A stretch of DNA of 64,000 nt, taken from the NCBI GenBank assembly GCA_032207245.1, contig CM063509.1, positions 10,571,085 to 10,635,084 on the forward strand, in the 5' to 3' direction. The position numbers and the translations under genes were made by a program. A model generated the notes under the pieces. That model made no database searches. It worked only from the letters and a program-made list of their open reading frames with translations, and had not been told where the DNA came from. The DNA is from Pardosa pseudoannulata (taxonomy: Eukaryota > Arthropoda > Arachnida > Araneae > Lycosidae). Positions 50,401 through 62,400 of this stretch are shown piece after piece (position 1 is the stretch's first letter; each line of letters starts with the position of its first letter).

Positions 50401-53400
50401 TATGTTGTCTAGAATATAAGGCACTCACTTTCAATGAACATCAACTAAAATAGGTATATAGAAAGACTTTTAGCTAGAATTAATAAGTATACTGATGGGT
50501 AAAGAGAACAAATTTTTCAACAGCAAGTATTAAAACGGAACCATTCTTTTAATAGTAGTTCTTTTATGTAAAGTGTGTTTTTTAAGTAAGTACTATTTTG
50601 TAACTAAGAACACACATGTCTATTTTAAAAATAAATGTTATTTTTACATGAAATCCTATACTTCAATCTACTTTTTAATAATTTCCACCAATATCAAGTT
50701 ACTTGTCATATTATGGAAGCAGATTGTGAATTCCATTCTCACATAAATTTACTGCCTGGGTAAACATTTAGTTTTGTACTCTCATCAACATTTTGATCCC
50801 CAGTGTGACACAAGCTTATGATAATTTAAGTATTGTGGTACAACTCCATAAAAGACACATCTTGAAACTTCAGAACATAATGGAGTTGGAAATTGTTGAC
50901 TGAGTACAAAACCAGGTGATATATATCTATGATGATGGAATTTAAAAGTTTGTTCTACAAAAAGACAAGCGCCTTGAAATTGACCAAAATTATATTGTTA
51001 TGAATTTGTTAATGAACCATAAATTTAGCATGGGACTCTTTGAGTATCTCACCAAATTGGTGAGATTTCGACTCGTTGGTGACAGTTTTGGCAACCTATT
51101 TTTATCGCCAAGCGTTGCCAAATGTTGCCAAGTGTGGCATTACGTGACAACGTCCGGTTCCTGGAATATTCCAGCAGTTTCTTCAGGCCTATATAAGGCA
51201 GACTGAATCCCAAAATGGTACAGTCGTTAAGTGGATCTCTCGGTGTAAGAAGTTCACACAGTGTGTTGTGTTTCACCGGTGCTTGTTGTTTGATGTGGAA
51301 AAAGGTACGTGAGCCCGCGGCATTGTGTTCGAGTTGTTCCACGATGACATTGTATTTTTGAAGTGATTGGCAATAAATCTTTGTTTTTGTGCTGTAGTCT
51401 TTAAAGTTCATTCAATCCCTGAACCCAGTTTTGAAGTTCATAACAATATCAAAAAGTAGATTAAAGTACAGGCTTTCAGGTTAAAATAAAACAGATAAAA
51501 AGAAACACCCTTGTGTGTTTTTAAATACTGGTACTTACTTAAAAAATATCCCTAATACCCTATTAAAACCATTTTTTCACAACTCTTATATTTTTAGAAA
51601 AGTCTAAAATATTATCAAATTCCATGAGAAAACAACAATATTACAATAAAACAGGGGATGTTTAAGAAAAAATATGAAGAAAAATAAGTACACAAATACA
51701 GAGAAATACTTTCTTTTTATTTCTACACAATCTCCTTAAATTATCACTAGCAAGAGCTTTGAAATGATGTATCAAAACTTAAAAAATCAATATACCCTGC
51801 AGAAAATGAGCATTTTAAGCTCTGAAATAAGTGAAATAAAACTATTTTATTACTGCTGAACAATATCCTATAATTTAAATGTACTAAATATTTAAACAAA
51901 TGCTGCCCTTAGACACAAAATGCTTATTAATATTTATGTCATACGTAAATATATCTGTATGTTAAGGAAAAATCCAAAACACTGCAAAGGAAATATACTG
52001 AAGGGGGTCCATGAAGCTAACATAATGCACAACCATAAAGAATTTTTTTATTATAAAAAATATGAAAGTAATGGTTACACATAAAAATTTCTTAATATGA
52101 AGTTCATGAAGTTCACTGATTTTAGTTCACACTCAAATAAAAATAATTTCTAATAATTAATCAATAAAACATATAAACTCCAACTATATTTTATTACTAA
52201 ATAATTGAAAGTTTGATTCTGCTCATACTTTTGTTAAGAATCCAATTAAAACTTCTTTGTGAAATATATATGTATATATATTAAGCTGGCAGGACTAGTT
52301 TTAAGAAATAAATCATAAGTATTTTAAGTGTACATATTACAATGCAACAAACAAATGCACCAACAAAAATCTTTCTTTTATAAGTATATTTGAAAGAGGA
52401 TATTTACCTTTTAGGGTCCACAGAGCTAAAGCACTAGAATGTTTTGCTTGAATGTATTCACAGAACAGACTCATCATACACAGTAACAAATAGTATTTAA
52501 TAACAAAACGGATTTCATAATATCCAAGTATCTGTATAATAGAATGTGTACAGCCATATCTGACATCTCAATGACAAATGTATAAAAGATGCTTTTCTTT
52601 CTTTTGTTCAGAAATGAAGTAGTCATGTTAACAAACATGAATCCAATCACTTTGAGATTAATCTTACATACACAACTTTATGCAGATATATTTCATAAAC
52701 TGCAAATCAACCATAAATCACAAGGAACATGCAAATCATGCCATTCCAACTAATAAATTACTGCCAAGCTGAAATATTTATAGTTCTATCTAATTCTATG
52801 AAAAAAAAAAAAAAAGCCAATTTACCTCCAAAGCTTCCAAAAATCACATGCATGAAGAGAAAGACAGAGACAAAGAGAGAGATAGATGAAAAGATCCACA
52901 AATCATGCGTCATGCAAGCAGTAGGGAAGTGCCAGGAAGAAACTTTGGAGATGGTCAAATAACAATCAATCAAAATGTAAACTACAAAACTAAAACAACA
53001 TAAGATCATGCTGTTAGCAATGACTGCATTGCTCAATCTAACAGAAGTCTGTGCACAACAATCGAGGGCCCAGGAAAAGTCCCAAGGCCTCCGAGTCAAG
53101 CCCTCTGTTGGTAAACATGGTGCACTACTACAATACAGGTCTAGAGTTCAAAATCAACTACAAAACTGCTCTAGACACAGCAACACAAAATAATGAAGGG
53201 CCGTAGTACCTCAAAGTCCTTCGGGTGTTGATGTTGTAAGTAGGCATGGAGAGGAAGACAAAAAGAAAAGAAAACTTCCTTAGAAATACTGTATGTCAGG
53301 GCGTTCAGGTCACATGACAGTACAGATATATCATCATAACTTTGCTTACTTTATGCTTTGGACCATCTCAAAAGCCCCTTCGCTTGCTACTGCTGGATAT

Positions 53401-56400
53401 CAGTGAAGGATAATTTATAAGGTTAGGTATTAGTAATGGTATATGTATAAATAGATATAGATATATATATATATATTGAACTAGCAGGTTTTGAAGGGCA
53501 TGCATGAGTCAGTCCATTCCAAAAAGTAGTAAGGCGGAAGTAGGTAAATAGTTCAGTAAGTAACGATGCTGGAGCACAGTAAGTCAAATGCGATCATCTG
53601 CACTGGGAAGAAGTTAGAGAAATATGAGATATATACCAAGGCAGCGTGAAAAAGTTTACATCAGCACAGAGGCAAAGCATCAGCTGCAGAAGGTACGAAA
53701 AATAGTAGGGCAGCTGGCTTCATTTAAGAATTGTAATATAAATAGATATTGGTATATATATATATATATATAAAGAGGATTGCTCTAACTGAGTGAAAGA
53801 TCAAAATGGACAGGCAAGCCACAGGATTTTTGAGAAGGTCCTTGCTGTGTAAATCATAAATGCCACACAAAAAAAAAAGGAAAATATAAATAGGTTCATC
53901 ATAAAAAAATGAATGCAATTACTAAAAGGGAGACTGTTAAGCATAAAAGTAATTTCTTCTAACATTATACCATGAAACAGTAATTCTATAAATGAAATTA
54001 GGATGATAAACCTATTTACTAAAACACAGCAAAAAAGTTTAATTTAGTACTCTATATATGACATTAGTTACAGAGAAATATTACATATTTTATCTATACA
54101 GAAACAGAAACTAGGTAACTAAAGAGACATCATATTAAAAATACATTAAATACAGTCATTAATACTATATCTTTAATTAATCTTTTAAGTCGTTACATAT
54201 CATATAAGCTTCCTTGGTTTAGATACAGTTTAGAAAAATACAGTTGAAGGAATTTAGGATTACATAGCTAAATTGATTTTGTCCCAATGCAGAAAATAAA
54301 AAATTACTGCAGCAAGGGCTTAAGAAATTTACATTGCATAAATGGATACAAAAACAAATTCTTATGCATGGTAATCACTTGGCATCTCTTAAAATGCATT
54401 AAAAATTCTGAAGAAAATCCAAGTAATATTAAAGTTTATAAATAATAGTAAACAGCTTTAGAGTCTCAGCACTTTCCAATTTCAAGGGGGATTTGTAAAC
54501 AAAAATTAAAGAAAATAAAATGTTGCAACATAAGTAATGAATGAGAAAAAAAAAAAGCAACAAAGCAGATAGCTAGATAAAATTACAAGTTAAAAAAAAT
54601 CACCTAATAAAATTAAATAAAAGTGCATAACCGCACGCGAGATTCATTCAATATCATAATTTTTATATAATTAGTATTAATATCAAAACAACTGGTGTAA
54701 AAGAAAAAATAAGCCACTAAAATATTTTAATACATTATCCTTTAAAATGAATTAAAAAACATAAATACATACCTTGCTGTTAGCAAAAAGCAAACCAACT
54801 CCTTCCATGCACACTTGAAGTAAACCCCCTTCTCCAGTTTTCATGTCTTGCACAGGAAATTCACCACCTAGTTCTGTACCTAAAAAGTGTACACTAAACA
54901 TTTACAAAACACATTATGTTAAGGCATTAAAGCCTCCTATAATTTCTCACAAACAAATCATTTTATTACAAAATTAATTCTGTTTTAAATCTTTTTTTTA
55001 ACTATGAAAATAAATGTGAATTAGGGGAGAGTGGGACACCTTGGGATATAGCCCACCTTGGGACACCTTTATTTTCAGGCTTTAATTTGCAACAAGGAAC
55101 TAGTTCTCATGTGTATTGATAGATGGCTTTCCTCTTCACTTCCCAAAGAATTTTGATGAAAATAGTGCTTATAGGTAAGGAACAATTTCATTTTCTTTGT
55201 TTTGAATAACCCAAAATTACATCAATGTGCATTTTAAAAAGTAATTTTTCTGGAAAAAAATTAAAATATTTTAAAAAAAAGTGTATTGTTATGAAAGATA
55301 ATTCATTTATTATTATTTCTATGCTAATAAATAAATTGTATTGTTAAGCCTAACTGTATAGTATTATTCTACCTTTTCGGCTTTTTTCGTACGGATGTCA
55401 CTGGCCACAAAAATATTTTATGTTTTCCTATCCTTAAACTCTCTACTCTCTAGTTTGTGTTATGAACTCACAAATCCACCCTTCTATCTCTTTGCTCTTT
55501 TATGTGTTTATTTTTCGCTCGTTGTCATTTTTATGCTTACTGACAGAAGCCTCTGGATTGACGGGCTCAGCCCATATGGTCCAGTTGCATCACCACCTTT
55601 GATGCCTTTGATGCCTAACTGTATAGTAGTTACCAAAAGATACTATGTAAAATGGGGCAGGTTGGGACACACATAGATGGAGAACCTTGGGACATTTAAA
55701 AAGTGTAAACAAATATCAATTCAAGCAAAATAATTAATATTTTGGTGACTAATTTTTAATTGATTTAACATGTCAAAATATTAATTTATTAATCTTTTTT
55801 TTTTTTCAGAAAAAAAAATGATGAGAACAAGAAAAACAAACAGAAAGTATTCTGCTGTAAATGCTAATATGCTTGAATCAGCTGCAAATATAAGATTTGT
55901 TAAAAAATGTATTAACTTGAACAATTTTCAGTTATTTATCTTTTATAACAGTTATTAAAAATAATTTGAACAGTATTTTGTATTTGTTGTTTAGTGTCCC
56001 AACCTACCCCATACAGTGGGGCAGTTTGGGACATTGGAAAGGTATTTTATTTCTTTTATTACTCTTTAACTAAATGAGATATTAAGTAGGTTTAATGTTT
56101 ATAAGAAGCAGATATGATGACAATATATGCATATGACAATATATGCAATATATGCAATGACTGGACTAATAAACTGATATGCTTAATAATGTTTACATTA
56201 ACTATAAAAAGTGCATTTTCAGTTTTTAATTTAACTGGAATTTGGTTTGAACAGCTTAACCTTGATCCTGTTTACACTGGTTAAAGAGTTTACTGCATTC
56301 ATATAATTATTTACTGCTGCAAAAGGGATAGTATTATTGAAAACATAAGTTTGTTATTGCCTTATCTTATATCATTAATTAATTGTTAAATAATGCTTTT

Positions 56401-59400
56401 TGAACTTTTTTGACTTACTTACCAGGCATCATTCCATTCCCTCTTTGTGCAGCACGTCCCATTGCTTCTTTGATGCAGTAATACAGATCTTTGCACTGAG
56501 ATGAAAATACAAGTTAATCTAACTACTAGATTAATAGAAACATATCACTGAAAACATGACTTTACTCTCTGATAATAAAAACTTGTTTCAAAAGAAAGGC
56601 ACATACTTTGAGAGAATAAAAAATTATAAAGTACATCAAAACTAGCTTAAAGTAATTTTACAACACCAAAATTATTACAGCAATTAAAAGAAAGCAATCG
56701 TAACATTGTGCACACATTAAAAAAGACTTTGCAAATAAATAAATCTTAATTTTTTTTGGGATATTCTATAGTTTCTAATGTCTATGATGTAAATGCTGAA
56801 ATAAATCCTAAAAAATATATACCTGATAAAAGAAACTTTTGTACTTCCCTTGGGCACCAGATGGCCAAAGAAAAAGCGAAAGGCCTGGATTCTAACAGGT
56901 TTCCCACAAAGACTAATTTTGCAGTCTGGGAAAGCTTTAAAATATTTCATAGCTCCAAAGTGCTTTACATTTGATGAAATCCATTAAAACTCAGTACAAA
57001 ACTCAACTTGCAGATTCGCTCTTGCTCTATCTTCTGAGATTAGAATTAACATAGCTGGTAGTGAACATCTATTTATTGGTTGATGTGGGTGATCATCCAC
57101 AGTACTCCCACTATAAATTATCCTCTTTTAAATTTTATTTTGGTTATATTAACAATTGTAGCTCATCTTTAGGTTATTCTTTTTTTCTGACTGTTCGTTA
57201 ACATTGCAAACTGACACTGCTGTGCATATTCTTTCGATCCGGTGGTTCAGTGGTATTTTGGTCTGGGTCTCGTGATTGTTTACACCTTAATTACACAATG
57301 TACAGCCAACAGGTTTGCTTTGCTGCTTTTATTTACATGTGCTATTTATATGCTTTGGTACAGGGGGAGAGCCTATAGCCCATCCTTTCGCTACAAAGCT
57401 TATATTTGATCTCACCGTCCAAGCAAGGTTACAAATATTCTCAGTAGCGCCATCTAGTATAGTACTAGTGGGCTATGAATTTCATACAACTGTTGAGTGA
57501 TTGTCTTCAAAATTTATTTATTTGAGGTATAACAGCTTTTTGTTTATTTTAAATTTTACTCTATTATGCAATTGCAAAATAATTTTATATAGGTTCTAAT
57601 TATATTCTTAAACTTTAAAAAAGCCATTTTCTGAATTTTGACCCCCTATTTCCTATATTTATTCTTACATTTAATATGGACAAATAATCACAAGCCCCAG
57701 CAATGTATTTTATAACACTGAGGTTTATAAATGTTTTTAAGCAATTTTGACAAAACCTTTGTTTTAATTAAAGTATGCACATTATTTCATCCTGGTACCT
57801 CTGTCATCCTTGCAGAATTTTATAAACATTAAAAAAAGTATAGCAGTCAGGTATGGCTCTCAAACATTTACAATTTAGAAACTTTTATCTTAGACTAGAC
57901 ATGGGCCATGAGTAATTGTTCATGGTAGCCAAATTATAACCTTTATGAAGTAAATTTAATAAAAAACTTTTTTAATATGATAAAATGATAGAAAGTATTT
58001 TAGAATTTTTCTGTTTAAATAATTTAGAGTTTTATTCAATTAGTTTAATCACAATGATTTTTACACCCTTCATCCTTTTACTAGCTATAGAAAATATAAG
58101 GAAAATACGATTTCTGTTTCTTTCCACAGCTTTAGATCTCTCATATTTGATGTTGGTCTATCATTTTATTTTTCTCTGTTTAGCAGTTTAAAAAAACAGT
58201 TTTGAGCTGTGTGTTACTATTCATATCTGAAAAGAAAAAGAAGTAAAATGGGAAAAAAAAATCACACTGAAAAAATTCTGTAGACTTGCCCATTCTATCC
58301 CTTATTTAGACTACATTTTTTTGGTCATTGAGAAATCTTTGCATACTTTTAAAAATGGTCTTCCAAGGAAATAAAACAAGTTCCATCCTTACCCTTTAAG
58401 AAAAATCTCTAATTCAAATTAGCAACAGCATAAAAACTGATATGATATATTTTGTTAAGTGTCAGCACTGTCTTTTTATCTTGCCTACCAAACAGTGTGT
58501 CCTTGATCTAGACGCTTTTTGGTAGAATGACTTTAAAAGAGAGTAAATCTTTTAGGAGACCATTAAGAGGAGAGACAGCCTGAAGTGGTGAGGTTTGTAT
58601 GTGAAACTGAAGTTTTCATGAGTCACATTTGGTTTGGAGTGCTACGGTCTACATTTTGCAACACGAGGGCTAATAAGACCGGGACCTGCTGCTTAAAGCC
58701 AATTCTGAATGGCTACAAATATTCATGCTCTAGTGGGATTCGAACCCACGAACTCCGGTTCTGAAGGCCAGCACCCTAACCATTCAGCCATCGTTAGGCT
58801 TCATGTGTCACATAAGTGTAACAAGATTTCACTTGATTATTTATAAAATGGAAGTGCTATGGTCTACCTTTTTGCAACACGAGGGCTAATGAGACCAGGA
58901 CTTACAACTTAAAGTCGATTCCGAATGGCTATAAACTTCTTGAGTAAATATTTGTTTATGTGAGCAAAATTACATGAATAAATTTTGAGGGTTTTATAAT
59001 TATTAAACCTGAAACTTGAGCTTTGGTAATCAATGATTATTTATAAAATGACTGCACTTCTTGGATCTGTGACAAACACTATTCCTCAATCAAAATTAAA
59101 ATTGATGCTAATATTTATCAGAATGAAAGTTTTTGCTCCAATTAAATAAGTGCCTATCAAAGATACATTTTTCAACCTTTTTGCTTTGTGGAATCTTAAC
59201 CATGTTATACAGAACATTTGTGTAAATATTATATACCAATGCTACTACTTTTACTGCCTTTTAAGATTATGAAGAGAACAAGTCTATAATAATAGATTCT
59301 GGTTTTATTGTTTATAATTTTAAAAAAGTTAAAAAAAATAAATAGCATATAAAAAAGTATGTACTATGAATTAACCAATTTTGGAAGTTTAATTTCTAAT

Positions 59401-62400
59401 TTGAAACACACGTTTTTCGTCTGAGATACTTCATTCAGTGTCTTTAAATGAACATAACTTCTACCTTCAGAAAAAGTGAAACAATTTCTCTCTTTCTATT
59501 TATTCCTGTCAAATACACACACCACACAATAAAAGAGCTGTGGTAGCTCAGTCGGCAAAAGCAATGATCTCATAACTGAAAGGCTGCGGGTTTGGAACCC
59601 AAGCTCGCCCAAGATCTGCCGTGTTCGTAAAATAAATTCACCAGATATTACCCAGGAGATTTGAAACTGATTTAATTTGGAGTGCTATGGTGTTCTGGTT
59701 TGATACACGATGACTAATGAGACCGAAACCTAATGTTTAAAGCCCATTCTCAACATCCATGCCACCAGCGGGATTCGAACCTGTAAACTCTGGTATCGAG
59801 AAGCAACTGTCTACCATTTGTCCATCATTTGGCTTGGGTTTGAGATGGAAGTTAAGTAAATTTGAGCCTAATATAAAATCTTATCAATTGCAAGAATCTC
59901 ACAAGTTTTAGCCGAGGTAGCTCAGTCAGCAAAGGCAACCATCTCGTTACTGACAGGTTGTGGGTACGGAACCCTAGCTGGCCTAAGATCCGCCTTGTTC
60001 CTTAAAGATGACTAAGGCATGTAAAATAGGTTTGTGGTCACAATGTCCTCCAAGTTCTCAATCAATACCTCTGCGGGTGGCAGGCCAAGTCTGTGGGTCT
60101 TCTGCTTAGTTCCTACATCAGCAAAGTTGTTCTTTCACCTTAATGGTGCTCATTAAAAATGAAAGGTGCACCCCTTGGCCTTAATACGAGAGTCTGCAGT
60201 CAACAACACAATAAAAACACTATTTGTTACTATTTCTTACAATCACTCTTATGAAATTCTATCGTTCTGTAGACCTTTTCAAAAACTTTGATCCAGAGAT
60301 AAACCATAATTAAAATATATTTTAATATATGCAACAGATCTCTGGTTCCAGTGCCATGCTCTTGGAGAATCTCCTAGGAGCTGTTCTAGGAGCCTAAGAC
60401 AATTTCAGTCATAAAGTATATGTAATGCTGTATTATATATTTTCTAAAACTTACCATTAATATTAGAACAATGCTACTGAAATTTTTAGCTTTTATCAGG
60501 TTTAAAAACTTTAACATACTATACTTCATTTGAAGACAAAGCATACTTATTTGAGACCATCAAAATTTATGAATAAAATGCCTTTAATTTCTTGGGTACT
60601 GAAGGAAACATTCTTAAGTAAATACAGAAAATTTGTGAGAGAACACTAAATATTTTTGGGTTCTAAAGATTGTCTAGGTCATAATTTTTATATATCAACA
60701 CTTTCAACATAAAATAATACAAAAGAAAATCATACATAACTTATGCATTTGCAATACTAAGGATTTAGTAATTATAATTAATAAGTCAAATGTAATTTAA
60801 TTTAGCTCCTTAAAGAATACAAAATTTCACTTTGGACTTTCATAATTGTATGCTGCCAGCAGTTCCAAGCTTGTCAGCTAAAATATTGCAGTAAATAAAA
60901 ACACAAGCAAATCTGAAGAATCTTTCACATCTTACATTTGAAACTGGAATCCATTAAGCTTTTAGTGCCCCCACAACAAAATATAGATCAGGTTTGTTTC
61001 ATTTCTCATCGAAAGATCTGGATTGTTCTTTAAGAGATTTTTCAGCTTTCTGTACGAATATTTCTTCTCATCACTAAAAACGTCATTCAATGTCAAATTT
61101 TAGTGAGTAGAATCATCAACTTTTCCCTTGTTCAGGCTTGCAACTGCTGAGATACTTTCAAAAAGGTGAGAAAAGTGACAAATAATACAGAATAAGTGAC
61201 TAAACATTGAAAAAAAAAGTGATATTTTTCTCCTTTTGATTACACATGCTCTTGTTAAGATTTTTCTATTTATTTTAACTCAAAATCAAATGATTCATGC
61301 AAGACATAATTTTAGCGTTAAATACAAAAAAAGTTAAAAATTTTGTTTAACACAACTCAACATTGCTTTTTATTTAAGAAAATCTATAAATTAGATTTGA
61401 ATACATACAATACATTAATTTTATTACCACAATTTTCTGTATGTATTAATGATGTTTTGAAATATGTACATAGCTAGATTAGAGTATCTAAACAAAAATT
61501 GTGAAAAAAAGAAACAGAAATGCGTGCTTTGACATAAATTACTTTAATGTATTAAATGCACATTTCAGTACAAATGTAGATTTTAGGAACTTCTTTACGA
61601 CTTTTTAAAATCCCTCAATTCTGGAAGCCATATGACTAATTACATTTTAATAAGAAAAATACGATTAGAGCATCCCAGTTTTGGTCTCTTATTAAAATAT
61701 TTTGTTATTAATTCAGATTTTCTTTTTTCAACAACAGATTTTTGCTGTGATGCACCATGAAAAAAGTGACTAAAAGTGATCAATTGTAGAAAAAGTGACT
61801 AAAGGTGAGAAAAGTAATGGAATTGCAAGCCTGCCTGTTTCTGCCAAAATTTCTATCACATTCGGTTTATAGACAAGATCAATCATAAACTTAAAAAATG
61901 TGTCAGCTACCACTTGGTGGTTATTTTTTATTGTATGATTGTTGTATAATTTTTAAGCAGGATTATAATTTTTTTCCTAGTGAAAACTGCATACAGATAT
62001 TATTTTTTATTTTTTCCCAGCAGATACTATTAAACTTCTTGAGTAAATATTTGTTTATGTGAGCAAAATTACATAAATAAATTTTGAGGGTTTTATAATT
62101 ATTAAACCTGAAAATTGAGCCTTGGTAGTCAAAAGTTTCTGTTTACAAATTGATTAAGCCCTTTCAAGTAATGAAATACATTTGCATCACTGCTTTTAAT
62201 AAATTAAAATTATAATAGGACTAACCTTTTTAGTGTAATATTTTCGCAGTTGTGTCTGGCCACCATTTCTCCTCCACAAGCATAGAACTTTATTTTTGGG
62301 ACAATAGGTCATATTAACAAGTCTTTCATACCACCATCTTTCCACTATTGTTCCATTAACACTTCTCAATATTATTCCATCATCTCTCACCTGTAATTAA

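Larger units (their letters stand above)
40553..54772 (-). other. MADD 14.2-kb intron
   Basis: Very A-rich on the + strand from 40.6 to 49 kb, where I see only low-complexity DNA, a transposase fragment (44062-44262), an (AT)n run and one perfect hairpin (44741-44768). From 49 kb come two SINEs with target duplications, a solo LTR (50996-51445), and a GC-richer block (about 53000-53420) of unknown nature. The parts 51.5-52.9 and 53.5-54.7 kb are plain AT-rich sequence with short (TA)n runs. Confidence 0.75.
54880..56422 (-). other. MADD intron with pogo-like relic
   Basis: 1.54 kb, about two-thirds taken up by the element at 55024-56010; the flanks are AT-rich. Confidence 0.8.
56496..62225 (-). 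other. MADD 5.7-kb intron
   Basis: Contains a tRNA-Gly-like fragment (57240-57255), the SINE cluster 58629-60200 with a chimeric insert (58851-59033), a second copy of that insert's foreign part (62031-62132), and a hAT-type MITE (61133-61833). The parts 57.5-58.6 and 60.2-61.1 kb show nothing recognisable. Confidence 0.8.

Noticed and set aside
52758..53099. 113-residue minus-strand frame overlapping the GC-richer block
   Set aside because: No recognisable domain, includes a poly-Phe stretch from an A run, and no codon-level support; kept only as an unexplained block.
56717..56974. Overlapping frames of 77 (-) and 72 (+) residues
   Set aside because: No similarity recognised, antisense to one another, inside a MADD intron.
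58629..58799. tRNA gene suggested by good A and B boxes
   Set aside because: The head does not fold into a full cloverleaf by eye, continues into a shared non-tRNA body, and has target duplications; it is a SINE. The same holds for 49.5, 59.5 and 59.9 kb.
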